The notes: generated from the letters alone by a model not told the origin. Positions 8,140 through 17,571 are shown, numbered from the stretch's first letter. The stretch is 64,000 nt of DNA from Wielerella bovis (GCF_022354465.1 NZ_CP092361.1:1364001-1428000), one strand, 5' to 3'. Numbers and translations are program-made.

Positions 8140-8691
8140 TCAAATATTTGCGTCTTCCAATTGTTTCAACGCATTTTGTGCATTTTCATCACCCAATGCC
8201 GCAGCCTTTGTCCACCAATGTTTAGCATGCTCAAAACGACGTGCATTGGCATACACCACACCAAAATTAAATTGTGCTTCAGGATAATCTTGTATCGCCG
8301 CCGCTTCAAACCAATCAGCAGCCATTTCATTATCCTGTTTCACACCCGCACCCATAAAATACGCTAAACCCAACTGATTTTGCGCATCTGCATCACCCAC
8401 ATCCGCCGCTTTTTTCCACCAATGTACAGCTTGTTCAGCTTCCCCATCGTGGGCGCATAAATACCCTAAATGCGTTTGCGCGTGCACATCACCCAACAAT
8501 GCAGCTCTTTCACACCAATGTTTGGCCAATTTTGGATTTTCCGCCACGCCTTTGCCCGTGCCATACAAAATCGCTAAATTGTGGCAAGCCTGCGCATTAT
8601 CTTCGTCCGCCAAGATTTTCCATTCAGCAAACGCAGTTTCAAAATCACCATTTTCATAGGCGATTAAGCCTTTGTCTTGCATATCCGTCAT
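8140..8691 (-). CDS. Sel1-like repeat (tetratricopeptide) protein
   Basis: A 183-residue protein built of about four Sel1 repeats: ACHNLAILYGTGKGVAENPK, AQTHLGYLCAHDGEAEQAVH, AQNQLGLAYFMGAGVKQDNE and AQFNFGVVYANARRFEHAKH, each with the A.....G..Y..G.GV....A..W pattern. Such solenoids act as protein-protein adaptors in bacteria, often in envelope or host-interaction contexts. There is no signal peptide. The start at 8689-8691 is chosen because GGGAAAG precedes it; an upstream in-frame ATG at 8770-8772 would only translate a DUS and spacer. It is divergent from trmA. A Sel1 fragment also occurs at 4088-4195. Confidence 0.85.
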   Translation of the reverse strand: MTDMQDKGLIAYENGDFETAFAEWKILADEDNAQACHNLAILYGTGKGVAENPKLAKHWCERAALLGDVHAQTHLGYLCAHDGEAEQAVHWWKKAADVGDADAQNQLGLAYFMGAGVKQDNEMAADWFEAAAIQDYPEAQFNFGVVYANARRFEHAKHWWTKAAALGDENAQNALKQLEDANI

Positions 8692-8813
8692 ATTACTTTC
8701 CCTGTTTACACTACTTTCACAGCCTGAAAAATTTGCACGCATTATACCCCATTTTTCAGGCTGCCTATTCATCGGTATAATGCTCGATTATTTCTATTCA
8801 ATAAGCAAAAACC

Positions 8814-9893
8814 ATGCCTTACGCTACTCAACTACAAGAAAAAGTCAATCGCCTGACCGCACTACTCGCACCGTTTGCCGCGCCAGAATTGCGCGTATTT
8901 CCATCAGCCGAACAAGGTTACCGTATGCGCGCCGAATTTCGCATATGGCACGAAGGAGAAGACATTTGCTACGCGATGTTTGAAGCAGGCCGCAAAGCCT
9001 CGTCCACATCATTGATTAAAATGACACAATTTCCTGCAGCGCACGAATCCATCAACGCCTTAATGCCTGTTTTATTAGCCAAAGTTTCAGGCTGCCCTAT
9101 CTTGAAAAATCGTTTTTACCAATGTGAATTTTTAGCAACATTAAGCGGCGAAATGCTCGTTACCATGATTTATCACAAAAAATTGGATGATGAATGGATA
9201 GCCGCTGCACAAGCCTTGCAAGACGAATTGGGCATTTTCATTATTGGGCGCAGTCGTGGGCAAAAGATTGTTTTGCAACAAGATTATGTTACCGAAAAAT
9301 TGACGGTACACGGCGAAACCTTCCAATATCGTCAATTGGAAGGTGGATTTACGCAACCGAATGCGCGTGTGTGCGAAAAAATGTTGCAATGGGCGTGCGA
9401 CCAAGCAGCGGACGCAAATGGCGATTTGCTGGAATTGTATTGTGGCAACGGCAATTTCACGCTGCCCTTATCGCGCCGATTTAAGCGCGTGTTGGCAACC
9501 GAAGTTTCCAAAACATCAGTGGCAGCAGCGCAATGGAATATTCAAGCCAATCAAGCAGATAATATTGCGATTGCGCGATTGTCTGCCGAAGAATTTGCTG
9601 CAGCGTTTTCAGGCTGCCGTGATTTTCAACGTTTGGCAACACAGGGAATTTTTTTGAAAGATTATGATTTTTCAACCATTTTTATTGACCCACCACGCGC
9701 AGGTGTGGACGATGAAACGCTGAAATTGGTGGCGCAATTTGACCGCGTGATTTATGTGTCGTGCAATCCTGAAACGCTGGTCAGCAATTTGATGACTTTA
9801 AGCCAAACGCATACAATTCACGCGGCAGCTTTGTTTGACCAATTTCCGTTTACGCATCATATTGAAAGTGGTGTGATGTTGTTGAAGAAATAA
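8814..9893 (+). CDS. trmA: tRNA (uracil-54-C5)-methyltransferase TrmA
   Basis: This enzyme makes ribothymidine at position 54 of the T-loop in tRNAs using S-adenosylmethionine. The 359-residue length is normal for TrmA and there is no TRAM domain, unlike RlmC/RlmD. Motifs seen: the SAM-binding LLELYCGNGNFTLPL near residues 204-218, FIDPPRAGVDDETL near 288-301, and YVSCNPETL near 314-322 with the nucleophilic Cys. The terminal His-Asn-type region is FDQFPFTHHIESGVML, with the catalytic Glu. The start ATG at 8814 has only a weak ribosome site. It runs divergently from the Sel1 gene. Confidence 0.94.
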   Translation: MPYATQLQEKVNRLTALLAPFAAPELRVFPSAEQGYRMRAEFRIWHEGEDICYAMFEAGRKASSTSLIKMTQFPAAHESINALMPVLLAKVSGCPILKNRFYQCEFLATLSGEMLVTMIYHKKLDDEWIAAAQALQDELGIFIIGRSRGQKIVLQQDYVTEKLTVHGETFQYRQLEGGFTQPNARVCEKMLQWACDQAADANGDLLELYCGNGNFTLPLSRRFKRVLATEVSKTSVAAAQWNIQANQADNIAIARLSAEEFAAAFSGCRDFQRLATQGIFLKDYDFSTIFIDPPRAGVDDETLKLVAQFDRVIYVSCNPETLVSNLMTLSQTHTIHAAALFDQFPFTHHIESGVMLLKK

Positions 9894-9936
9894 TGTTTTT
9901 GTGTTTTCAGGCTGCCTTTTAGTTATGATACAGCTT

Positions 9937-10064
9937 TTACAGTACACGACAAAAAATCATTTCCGTAGGTCGGGCATTCATGCCCGACATTGATGAATCA
10001 CGACGCATTGTGTCGGGCATGAATGCACGACCCACAACTTCAAAAAAATAGTCGTGTACTGTAA
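9937..10064. repeat. Nested palindromic element downstream of trmA
   Basis: Outer arms TTACAGTACACGAC (9937-9950) and GTCGTGTACTGTAA (10051-10064) are exact complements. Inside them lie GTAGGTCGGGCATTCATGCC and a complementary GTCGGGCATGAATGCACGAC block. The whole 128 bp could fold into one long hairpin or two smaller ones. It ends at a DUS. It resembles a small mobile palindrome; no coding capacity. Confidence 0.65.
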
Positions 10065-10097
10065 GGCAGCCTGAAAATATGTTGTGAAGGAAAAATA

Positions 10098-10727
10098 ATG
10101 AATTTTGCAGAAAAATTAAAGGTTTTACACAAGGAAGCCAAAGAAAAAACGCGTGCGCGTGAATTGGCGGAAGCAGAAGCCAAAAAACGGGCGGCGGAAC
10201 AAGCAGATGTGAATTTTGCGGATTTGATGCATGATGTGCAGCCGATTAAACCTTCTAATCAATACATTGCGCCAATAGACAAATCGCCGATTAAACCGCG
10301 TCAGCAAAAACCTGAACTGGATGAAGACCATTTTTTCTATGTGGGCGAAGGTGGTTTTCAGATGGAAATACCTGATTCATTTAGCAAAAATGGTCAGGGC
10401 GCAAATGATATTAAGCGTTTGCAAGCGGGGCATTATGAAGTGGTGGCGGACGTGGATTTGCACGGTTACACACAGGAAGAAGCGCAGCAAGTTTTGAATG
10501 AATTTATTGAATTTGTGAAACGGCGCGGCGTGTGTGGCGAGATTGTGCATGGCAGCGGTTTGGGTTCATCGGGTTATACGCCTGTGCTGAAATCTTTGGT
10601 GCGCCGTTGGTTGATGGCGCATCCTGATGTGTTGGCGTATTGTGAGCCACGTAAAGGCAATGATGGCGCGGTGCGGATTTTGGTGAAACGTCAACGCAGA
10701 ATTGACCCATTTTCGGAAGATAAATAA
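10098..10727 (+). CDS. Smr domain protein
   Basis: A 209-residue cytoplasmic protein: an N-terminal charged helical region (residues 1-40, rich in Lys/Glu/Ala) and a C-terminal Smr domain from about residue 110. The diagnostic Smr motifs are present: DLHGYTQEEA near 118-127 and GEIVHGSGLGSSG near 150-162. Smr domains are nucleic-acid endonuclease or binding modules. Stand-alone bacterial Smr proteins like this one (SmrA/SmrB type) include enzymes that cut mRNA at collided ribosomes, but the substrate here is not shown. The ATG at 10098 follows GAAGGA at ideal spacing. A DUS overlaps the region just after the stop. Confidence 0.88.
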   Translation: MNFAEKLKVLHKEAKEKTRARELAEAEAKKRAAEQADVNFADLMHDVQPIKPSNQYIAPIDKSPIKPRQQKPELDEDHFFYVGEGGFQMEIPDSFSKNGQGANDIKRLQAGHYEVVADVDLHGYTQEEAQQVLNEFIEFVKRRGVCGEIVHGSGLGSSGYTPVLKSLVRRWLMAHPDVLAYCEPRKGNDGAVRILVKRQRRIDPFSEDK

Positions 10728-10732
10728 TCAAA

Positions 10733-10870
10733 AGGCAGCCTGAAACTTATGCAAACCCCAAATCACAGGTCGAATTCTTGAATCCAATATTTTCCCAACT
10801 CAGCAATTATTTATTTTTATAAAAAATTGTCGGATACAAGTATCTGACCTACGAGTTTTTAGGTTACTTG
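10733..10870. repeat. Degenerate inverted intergenic repeat
   Basis: CAGGTCGAATTCTTGAATCC near 10763-10782 is imperfectly complementary to GGATACAAGTATCTGACCTA near 10832-10851, around an AT-rich centre. Related to 4751-4915, 23577-23716, 23876-24051 and 33984-34112. Confidence 0.5.
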
Positions 10871-10879
10871 AATAGGTTT

Positions 10880-10986
10880 TATAGTGGATTCAATTTAAAT
10901 CAGGACAAGGCGACAGCTATCACCGTGTACACTTAGTACATAAGGGAGCTGGTAACGTTGCAGTGGTTTAAATTGAATTCACTATA
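10880..10986. mobile_element. Correia-like 107-bp MITE, copy C
   Basis: Inverted relative to copies A and B: starts TATAGTGGATTCAATTTAAA, ends TTTAAATTGAATTCACTATA, interior CAGGACAAGGCGAC and GGGAGCTGGTAACG. It lies in the 311-bp gap between the Smr gene and the MetE-like gene, next to a DUS terminator. Confidence 0.85.
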
Positions 10987-10995
10987 ATCGTAATT

Positions 10996-11028
10996 AGGCA
11001 GCCTGAAAAGTTTTCAGGCTGCCTTTTT
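10996..11028. terminator. Inverted DUS pair with T tract
   Basis: AGGCAGCCTGAAAA, a one- to two-base turn, then TTTTCAGGCTGCCT followed by TTTT. On the plus strand a strong rho-independent terminator shape; on the minus strand it lies just past the MetE-like gene's stop. Confidence 0.7.
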
Positions 11029-11039
11029 ACGATATGATT

Positions 11040-12185
11040 TTATTTACCCCAAACTTCTTCTGCAATTTCGCGAATAAAATTCAGTTTTTTCCATTGGTCT
11101 TCTTCGCTCAAAATATTGCCTTCTTCCGTTGAAGCAAACCCACATTGAGGACTCAAACACAGTTGATTAATATCCACATATTGTGTCGCTTCTTTAATGC
11201 GATTGATGATTTCTTGCTTATCTTCCAATTCTCCAGATTTTGAGGTAACCAAACCCAAAACCACTTGTTGATTTTTGATAAACCGCAAAGGTTTAAAATC
11301 CCCCGCACGGTCACTATCATATTCCAAATAGAAACCATCCACATTACAGCCACCAAATAAAATTTCAGCCACAGGCTCATAACCACCCGAAGAAAACCAT
11401 GTTGAACGGAAATTACCGCGACAAATGTGCATCGTAATCGCCATATCCGCAGGTGCAGCAGCACGAATATCATTCAATACTTGCACATAACGTTTAGCCA
11501 CCGCATCCACATCAACACCTTGCGATGCATACAAGGCACGTTTTTCTTCAGAACAAAATTCGCCCCAAGAAGTATCATCTAATTGCAGCGTGCGACAACC
11601 TAAAGCATAAAATGCTTGCACAGCCTGAATATATGTTTCAGTAATATCCGCAAACAGTTGTTCTTGATTATCTGCATAAATAGCAGGTAATTTAGGTTCT
11701 GCTGTGCGTACACAAGTAATCAAATGCAACATGCTAGGCGATGGAATAGTAAACTTAACAGGATAACCATTCGCTTCTTGATGCAAGCGTTTATAATGCT
11801 CCAAAAATGGATGCACGCTTGGCCATTGAATACGGTCAATAATTTCCAAAGTTACAGGGCGATGCATATGTGCTTTAAATTGGGTGCTATACGTTTCTGT
11901 ATCACGCAATTCAACACCTACCAATTCAAATAAAAAGTCCAAATGCCACCAAGTACGACGAAATTCACCATCGGTTACAGCTGGTAAACCCACCTGTTTT
12001 TGTTTTTCAACCAATTCATGAATTGCAACATCTTCTACTTGACGCATTTCCTCTATGCTACATTCACCACATGCACATTGATGACGTGCGTGTTTTACTG
12101 TTTCAGGTCGTAAAAAACTGCCCACAATATCAAAACGATAAGGGGCGCGATCGCGTGTTGTAGCTGTAGGGAAAAGTTGGCTCAT
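11040..12185 (-). CDS. MetE-like (cobalamin-independent) methyltransferase
   Basis: A 381-residue protein matching the C-terminal catalytic domain of cobalamin-independent methionine synthase, as a stand-alone enzyme like Bacillus YxjG/YxjH. Seen are RFDIVGSFLRPETVKHAR, the strand TLQLDDTSWGEF, the zinc-site-type MHICRGNF and the final Cys region LCLSPQCGFAS. In full-length MetE the His, Cys, Glu and final Cys bind zinc and activate homocysteine. The equivalents here are H-x-C in MHICRGN and Cys in SPQCGF. The N-terminal folate-binding half of MetE is absent, so the methyl donor is uncertain. ATG 12183-12185 follows AAGGAATGC. A homocysteine S-methyltransferase lies at 34236, so the genome has more than one methionine-forming route. 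Confidence 0.85.
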   Translation of the reverse strand: MSQLFPTATTRDRAPYRFDIVGSFLRPETVKHARHQCACGECSIEEMRQVEDVAIHELVEKQKQVGLPAVTDGEFRRTWWHLDFLFELVGVELRDTETYSTQFKAHMHRPVTLEIIDRIQWPSVHPFLEHYKRLHQEANGYPVKFTIPSPSMLHLITCVRTAEPKLPAIYADNQEQLFADITETYIQAVQAFYALGCRTLQLDDTSWGEFCSEEKRALYASQGVDVDAVAKRYVQVLNDIRAAAPADMAITMHICRGNFRSTWFSSGGYEPVAEILFGGCNVDGFYLEYDSDRAGDFKPLRFIKNQQVVLGLVTSKSGELEDKQEIINRIKEATQYVDINQLCLSPQCGFASTEEGNILSEEDQWKKLNFIREIAEEVWGK

Positions 12186-12363
12186 AATGCATTCCTTAAA
12201 ATATATTTAACAAAAAAGTACTATGAGTATAACAGAGTTATTTTCAGGCTGCCTTTTGCTTTTTATGAAAAATTTTGATGATAAAAAGTATTAAATTTCA
12301 TATAGAAATCATGATAATTCATTTTGATTTATTTTTTACCAAACAGGCAGCCTGAAACCCTGA

Positions 12364-12744
12364 TTATAAAACCATAACCGCTTCAGCCTCTACCAAAGCA
12401 CCACGTGGCAAGGCTGCTACTCCAACTGCTGCACGCGCTGGAAATGGTTGCACAAAATATTGCTCCATTACTTGATTAAATGTCGAAAAATCAGATAAAT
12501 CTGTCAAATAAGCATTGATTTTGACAACATCATTCAGGCTGCCTCCCGCCGCTTCACATACTGCGCGCAAATTTTTGAAAACTTGATGCGCTTGCGCCTC
12601 AAATGTATCTGAAACCAGCTGCATGGTTTGTGGGTCTAGCGGAATTTGTCCGCTCAAATAAACAGTATTACCTGCTTTGACAGCTTGACTATATGCACCG
12701 ATTGCTGCAGGTGCTTGTTCTGTATGAATGATACTTTTGCTCAT
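12364..12744 (-). CDS. ridA: RidA family enamine/imine deaminase
   Basis: A 126-residue protein of the YjgF/YER057c/UK114 family, which hydrolyses reactive 2-aminoacrylate and related enamines made by PLP enzymes. Family blocks are [20 protein letters not shown] at the N-terminus, [36 protein letters not shown] and [21 protein letters not shown]. The Arg in PARAAV that positions the substrate carboxylate is present. The gene contains an in-frame DUS (encoding part of [10 protein letters not shown]). Start ATG at 12742-12744 is preceded by AAGGTAACG. The gene stands alone, and a DUS lies just after its stop. Confidence 0.93.
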   Translation of the reverse strand: MSKSIIHTEQAPAAIGAYSQAVKAGNTVYLSGQIPLDPQTMQLVSDTFEAQAHQVFKNLRAVCEAAGGSLNDVVKINAYLTDLSDFSTFNQVMEQYFVQPFPARAAVGVAALPRGALVEAEAVMVL

Positions 12745-12777
12745 CGCGTTACCTTTATATTGAGTGAAAAATGAAAT

Positions 12778-13076
12778 TATAGTGAATTATATTTAGCTTA
12801 GTACAGAGCGATCTTAAATATGCCACCTTAATCCTATTTTTGTTTTAACTGACTGGTAATAATGTAACGTTTATTTTCCGATTATAGAAATAAACCGCGT
12901 TGTTTGCACAACAGGTTGAGAAAAATAAGCTTGCAGCACTTCAAATAGCGTATCACCATTTAAAGAACTAAGGAGCTTCACTGTATTAATCAGGACAAGG
13001 CGGCAGCGACCTTCGTGTACACTGAGTACATAAGGGAGCTGGCAACGCTGTACTGGTTTAAATTGAATTCACTATA
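12778..13076. mobile_element. Split or composite Correia-like MITE, copy D
   Basis: A degenerate left end (TATAGTGAATTATATTTAGC at 12778) and a well-preserved right part (CAGGACAAGG at 12991 through AAATTGAATTCACTATA ending 13076) lie 200 bp apart, the left TIR being absent from the right part. Between them is a small coding remnant. Either two partial copies or one element split by other DNA. This accounts for most of the 527-bp gap 12745-13271. Confidence 0.6.
12871..12985 (-). pseudogene. Short coding remnant next to MITE copy D
   Basis: On the reverse strand the frame ending in TAA at 12871-12873 reads LLSSLNGDTLFEVLQAYFSQ then PVVQTTRFISIIGK and stop, a protein-like sequence with no start of its own. 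It begins exactly where the MITE right part ends, so it looks like the tail of a gene cut by the element. Family not recognised. Confidence 0.3.
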
Positions 13077-13185
13077 TAAAAATTCACAAAACGACATAAT
13101 TCCCAAAGCGAATCTTATAGATAGATAAAAAAAGCAGCCTGAAAGCGTGAATATTTATCACACGTTCAGGCTGTACAATCTTAAA

Positions 13186-13218
13186 AAAGCAAAAAGCGCA
13201 TTACTACAATGCGCTTTT
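13186..13218 (-). terminator. Rho-independent terminator of tRNA-Leu
   Basis: AAAAGCGCATT and AATGCGCTTTT form a perfect 11-bp stem with a 5-base loop; on the reverse strand the stem is followed by a T-rich run. It lies about 54 bp past the tRNA 3' end. Confidence 0.8.
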
Positions 13219-13271
13219 GTCCTAAATTCGACCCAATTACTTTATTAATTAATTTATAGTTACTTAAAAAA

Positions 13272-13358
13272 TGGTGCCCAGAAGAAGACTCGAACTTCCA
13301 CGTCCTTACGGACACTAGTACCTGAAACTAGCGCGTCTACCAATTCCGCCATCTGGGC
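13272..13358 (-). tRNA. tRNA-Leu (anticodon CAG)
   Basis: The reverse strand reads GCCCAGATGGCGGAATTGGT..., with a 7-bp acceptor stem (GCCCAGA/TCTGGGC), D arm, and anticodon stem CTAGT/ACTAG around the loop TTCAGGT, which gives anticodon CAG. There is a class II long variable arm (TGTCCGTAAGGACG region) and a T arm containing GTTCGAGTC. The 3' CCA is encoded (TGG at 13272-13274 on the plus strand). Total 87 bases, normal for a leucine tRNA. It is divergent from rnr, with its own terminator at 13186-13218. Confidence 0.95.
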
Positions 13359-13449
13359 TTGATTTTTTTGATTTTATTTCACAATTGCGTTAAAGTGTCG
13401 CAATCAATAAAGACGAAATTATATAAATGCTACAAAAGGATTGTCAACA

Positions 13450-15912
13450 ATGAAAAAGCAGAAAAATACCAAGATTTTGAATTTACGAAATAAAGACCCA
13501 TACTTGGCACGCGAACGCCAAAAATACGAAAACCCACTCCCCAGCCGCGAATGGGTCATTGAATATTTGGAACAAGCTGGCGTGCCACAAAAAATCCCTG
13601 TTTTGGCTGAACAATTTGCCATTACAGAAGCAGAATACGAATTTTTTGAACGCCGCTTGAAAGCAATGGCGCGTGATGGGCAAGTGCTCATCAATCGGCG
13701 CGGCTTGGTGTGCGTGGCGGAAAAATTGGACATTGTGAAATGCCGCGTGGAAATGTCGCGCGATGGCAGTTTTGGTTTTGCCGTGCCGCTCACGCCGAAT
13801 GGCGAAGGCGATTTGGTTTTGTACAACAAGCAGTTATTTGGCGTGATGCACGGCGACATCGTTACCGTGCGTCCACTTGGCTTGGACAGACGCGGTCGCC
13901 GCGAAGGGCAAATTTTGGACATCGTGGAACGCGCCCAAAGCAGCGTGGTCGGTCGTTTCTATTTGGAACATGGCGTGGCGGTGCTGGAACCCGAAGACCA
14001 GCGTTTGCAGCAAAGCATTGTTTTGTCGCCCGAAAGCGTGGCGCAATTCAAGCCGAAATCGGGGCAAGTGATTGTGGCGGAAATTGAAATTTATCCCGAA
14101 AATCATCGCCCTGCCGTTGCCAAAATCACGGAAGTGCTGGGCGATTACGCCGACAGCGGCATGGAAATTGAAATCGCTGTCCGCAAACACCGTTTGCCGC
14201 ACGAATTTCGTTCAGGCTGCCTGAAAGCCGCCGAAAAAATCCCCAATAAAGTCCGTAGAACGGATTTGAAAAACCGCGTGGATTTGCGCGATTTGCCGCT
14301 CGTTACGATTGACGGCGAGAGTTCGCGCGATTTTGACGATGCGGTTTACGCGGAAAAAGTGGGGCGCAATTACCGTTTGATTGTGGCGATTGCCGATGTG
14401 AGCCATTATGTGCAAGACGATGATTTGATTGATGTTGATGCGCGTGAACGTGCCACCAGCGTGTATTTTCCGCGCCGCGTGATTCCGATGCTGCCTGAAA
14501 ATTTGTCCAATGGCATTTGCTCACTCAACCCTGATGTGGAGCGGCTTTGCATGGTTTGCGACATGGAAATCACTTATGCGGGCAATGTGAAAGCGTATGA
14601 ATTTTACCCTGCCGTGATGAAGTCGGCGGCACGCTTGACCTACAATCAAGTTTGGCAATGGCTTGATAATAATGAGAAAAGCATTCCCGAAACCTTTTCA
14701 GGCAGCCTGAAAACGCTGTACAAAATCTTCCAAATTTTGCAGCAAAAACGCCAAAAACGCGACGCAATGGAATTTGAAACCGTTGAAACACAAATGATTT
14801 TTGACGACAACGGCAAAATTGAACGCATTGAACCCGTAAAACGCAATGACGCGCACAAATTGATTGAAGAATGTATGCTCGCAGCGAATGTCTGCGCGGC
14901 GGATTTTCTGTTGCAAAACAAGCAGCCTGCGCTGTTCCGCAACCACGCTGGGCCCACGCCCGAAAAATTGGCGACTTTGCGTGAACAACTGGCTTTACTC
15001 GGCTTGAAATTGGGTGGCAAGGACAATCCCACGCCGAAACATTATGGCGAACTCGCCGCGCAAATCACCGACCGCCCCGACCGCGAATTGTTGCAAACCA
15101 TGTTGTTGCGCTCCATGCAGCAAGCGATGTATGAGCCTGATAATTTGGGACATTTCGGTTTGGCGTATGAGCATTACGCGCATTTCACGTCGCCCATTCG
15201 CCGCTATCCTGATTTGTTGGTGCATCGCGCGATTAAGGCGGTGTTGGCTGGCAAACGTTACGAAGTGCCAAGCTGGCAAGAAATGGGCGTACACACCTCT
15301 TTCTGCGAACGCCGCGCCGATGAAGCCAGCCGCGATGTGGAAAGCTGGCTGAAAACCTATTTCATGCGCGACAAAGTGGGCGAAGTGTTCACGGGTAAAG
15401 TGTCGGGCATGGCGAATTTCGGGCTGTTTGTAACGCTGGACGACATTCACATTGAGGGCATGATTCACGTCAGCGATTTGGGTGAGGATTATTTCAATTA
15501 CCGCGCGGATTTGTTGGCAATGGTCGGCGAACGGAGTGGCGTGCGTTTCAATATGGGCGACACGGTTACCGTGAAAGTGGCGCGCGCGGATTTGGAAACG
15601 AGCAAAATTGATTTGGTACTGGTGTCTTCTGGTGCAGGCAAGAAAAAAGTTGTCAAAAAATCAAAACAATCCGATTTCATGCAGCCTGAAAAAGCCACAA
15701 GCACAAAATCAAGCAAAAAAACGGTGGCTTCGCAATTATTGGAAGAAGCGGCGCGTTTGCTGGCTGAAGCCGATGCGAAAATGTCGCGTAAAAAGCGGGT
15801 GGCGGCACAAAAATCAGCTCAATCTACCAACCAATCCCAATCTGTTGTCAAACAAAACGGTCAAACCGCAAAAGGCAAGAAATCGGTCAGTATTAAGGTA
15901 AAGAAAAAGTGA
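13450..15912 (+). CDS. rnr: Ribonuclease R
   Basis: A 3'-to-5' exoribonuclease of the RNB family that degrades structured RNA and takes part in rRNA and tmRNA quality control. It is 820 residues: N-terminal helix-turn-helix-like region, cold-shock/OB domains (around residues 75-235), the RNB catalytic domain with the metal-binding signature GESSRDFDDAVY near residue 287, an S1 domain at about 640-725 (GEVFTGKVSGMANFGLFVTL), and a Lys/Ser-rich low-complexity tail from about 735. ATG 13450 is chosen over TTG 13441 because AAAGGA ends nine bases before it. In-frame DUS occur near 14213 and 14698. A DUS hairpin follows the gene. Confidence 0.96.
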   Translation: MKKQKNTKILNLRNKDPYLARERQKYENPLPSREWVIEYLEQAGVPQKIPVLAEQFAITEAEYEFFERRLKAMARDGQVLINRRGLVCVAEKLDIVKCRVEMSRDGSFGFAVPLTPNGEGDLVLYNKQLFGVMHGDIVTVRPLGLDRRGRREGQILDIVERAQSSVVGRFYLEHGVAVLEPEDQRLQQSIVLSPESVAQFKPKSGQVIVAEIEIYPENHRPAVAKITEVLGDYADSGMEIEIAVRKHRLPHEFRSGCLKAAEKIPNKVRRTDLKNRVDLRDLPLVTIDGESSRDFDDAVYAEKVGRNYRLIVAIADVSHYVQDDDLIDVDARERATSVYFPRRVIPMLPENLSNGICSLNPDVERLCMVCDMEITYAGNVKAYEFYPAVMKSAARLTYNQVWQWLDNNEKSIPETFSGSLKTLYKIFQILQQKRQKRDAMEFETVETQMIFDDNGKIERIEPVKRNDAHKLIEECMLAANVCAADFLLQNKQPALFRNHAGPTPEKLATLREQLALLGLKLGGKDNPTPKHYGELAAQITDRPDRELLQTMLLRSMQQAMYEPDNLGHFGLAYEHYAHFTSPIRRYPDLLVHRAIKAVLAGKRYEVPSWQEMGVHTSFCERRADEASRDVESWLKTYFMRDKVGEVFTGKVSGMANFGLFVTLDDIHIEGMIHVSDLGEDYFNYRADLLAMVGERSGVRFNMGDTVTVKVARADLETSKIDLVLVSSGAGKKKVVKKSKQSDFMQPEKATSTKSSKKTVASQLLEEAARLLAEADAKMSRKKRVAAQKSAQSTNQSQSVVKQNGQTAKGKKSVSIKVKKK

Positions 15913-16022
15913 AAAATGTTCAGGTTGCTTTAATTCAAAGGTAAACCAAATCTTACTGTTTCATCAACTGCTGGAATTGAATGGTGTTGATGATTTGGCT
16001 TGTGATGAGCAAAAATGTAAAT

Positions 16023-16050
16023 GCAGCCTGAAACTTATCTTTCAGGCTGC
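16023..16050. terminator. Inverted DUS pair between rnr and ubiB
   Basis: GCAGCCTGAAA and TTTCAGGCTGC form an 11-bp stem with a 6-base loop. It lies between the convergent ends of rnr (plus) and ubiB (minus) and could serve both. Confidence 0.6.
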
Positions 16051-16059
16051 CTGAATATT

Positions 16060-17571
16060 TTATTTAAACAATAACATCAATAATAAAATCACCGCAATCA
16101 CTGCCAACCAAAAATTTTGTCGCTTTTGACTTTGGATTAAATGCAAGGTTGCCAAGCGCATTTCATTGTGTTTTTTCTCGTCCACCAAAGCGGCGATTTT
16201 GCGCGGCAGACTGGGCAAGATTTCTGCCCAATCGGGTGCTTCGTGGGCAATGTTTCGCGCCAAGGCTCGCACGCCAAATTGTCTGTCCACCCATTTGACC
16301 AAAAATGGTTTAGCGGTTTGCCACAAGTCCAAATCGGGGTCCAGTTGTCGCCCCAATCCTTCAATATTCAGCAGTGTTTTTTGCAACAAAACCAGTTGTG
16401 GCTGGATTTCTACATTGAAGCGGCGACTGGTTTCAAACAAACGCATCAACACCAAGCCAAACGAAATTTGCGACAAAGGTTTATTAAAAATGGGTTCGCA
16501 AACCGCTCGCACGGCTGCTTCCAATTCTTCGGGACGCGTATCGGCTGGCACCCAACCGCTTTCAATGTGGGCGGTGGCAACGCGATAATAATCGCGATTG
16601 AAAAACGCCAAAAAATTGATGGCAAGATAGCGTTTGTCGTATTCGGTTAAGCTGCCAACAATGCCAAAATCCAGCGCGATGTAGCGACCATCGGGGGAAA
16701 CCAGAATATTGCCAGGGTGCATATCGGCGTGGAAAAATCCGTTGTTAAATACTTGGGTAAAAAAGATTTCTACGCCATATTTTGCTAATTGTTTTAAATC
16801 AATGCCATTGGCTTTCAGGCTGCCTATTTCAGAAATCGGTGTGCCATTCATCCATTCAATCGTCAGTACTTCGCGGCTGCAATAATCAAAATAAACTTGC
16901 GGCACAATCAGCATATCGCTGTGTTCAAATTGGCGGCGTAATTGGCTGGCATTGGCGGCTTCACGCATCAAATCCAATTCGTCATGCAAATATTTGTCAA
17001 ATTCGGCGACCACTTCGCGCGGTTTTAGGCGTTTGCCATCGGCAAAAAGTCGTTCAATCCATGTTGCGCCAAATTTCATCAATGCCAAATCTTGCTCAAT
17101 TACGCCGCTCAAATTGGGGCGCAAAACTTTAACGGCGACTTCTTCGCCGCTGAATAAACGGGCTTTATGCACTTGGGCAATAGATGCGCTGGCAATCGGG
17201 TCAGCCTGAAATTCGGCATACAATTCGTTGATGGGTTTGCCGAGTGATTTTTCAATTTGCTGGCGCGATAAATCGGCATCAAAGGGCGGAACTTTGTCTT
17301 GTAATTTGGCTAATTCAGCGGCGTAATCGGCAGGCAGTAAATCGGGACGCGTGGATAAAACTTGCCCAAGTTTGACAAATATCGGTCCTAAACTTTCTAG
17401 CGCGAGTCGTAAGCGCACGGGTAAGGGTTCGTGCAAATATTGGCGCGATTTGGGTAACAGATTGAATAAGTGGCGTGCCAATCCTGTGCGCATATAAGGC
17501 AGCAAAATATCGGCAAGTCCGTAACGATAAAGGGTTTTAGTGATGGTGGTAAAACGAGTAAACCATTTCAT
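16060..17571 (-). CDS. ubiB: Ubiquinone biosynthesis accessory kinase-like protein UbiB
   Basis: An atypical ADCK/ABC1 family ATPase needed for ubiquinone synthesis, acting at the inner membrane. It is 503 residues. Motifs: the KxGQ-type signature [19 protein letters not shown] near 75-93, AVKVLRPN (invariant Lys), the catalytic-loop region [14 protein letters not shown] near 285-298, and [10 protein letters not shown] (metal-binding DFG-type Asp). Two closely spaced hydrophobic segments at the extreme C-terminus ([16 protein letters not shown]) anchor it. ATG at 17569-17571 is used; an in-frame TTG six codons upstream lacks support. Downstream is the DUS pair; upstream a DUS separates it from azlD. 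No other ubi gene is in the window. Confidence 0.94.
   Translation of the reverse strand: MKWFTRFTTITKTLYRYGLADILLPYMRTGLARHLFNLLPKSRQYLHEPLPVRLRLALESLGPIFVKLGQVLSTRPDLLPADYAAELAKLQDKVPPFDADLSRQQIEKSLGKPINELYAEFQADPIASASIAQVHKARLFSGEEVAVKVLRPNLSGVIEQDLALMKFGATWIERLFADGKRLKPREVVAEFDKYLHDELDLMREAANASQLRRQFEHSDMLIVPQVYFDYCSREVLTIEWMNGTPISEIGSLKANGIDLKQLAKYGVEIFFTQVFNNGFFHADMHPGNILVSPDGRYIALDFGIVGSLTEYDKRYLAINFLAFFNRDYYRVATAHIESGWVPADTRPEELEAAVRAVCEPIFNKPLSQISFGLVLMRLFETSRRFNVEIQPQLVLLQKTLLNIEGLGRQLDPDLDLWQTAKPFLVKWVDRQFGVRALARNIAHEAPDWAEILPSLPRKIAALVDEKKHNEMRLATLHLIQSQKRQNFWLAVIAVILLLMLLFK

Noticed and set aside
15913..16059. Possible coding remnant after rnr (QLLELNGVDDLACDEQ-like frame ending in a DUS)
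   Set aside because: No start codon, too short, and no recognisable family; it could equally be chance.
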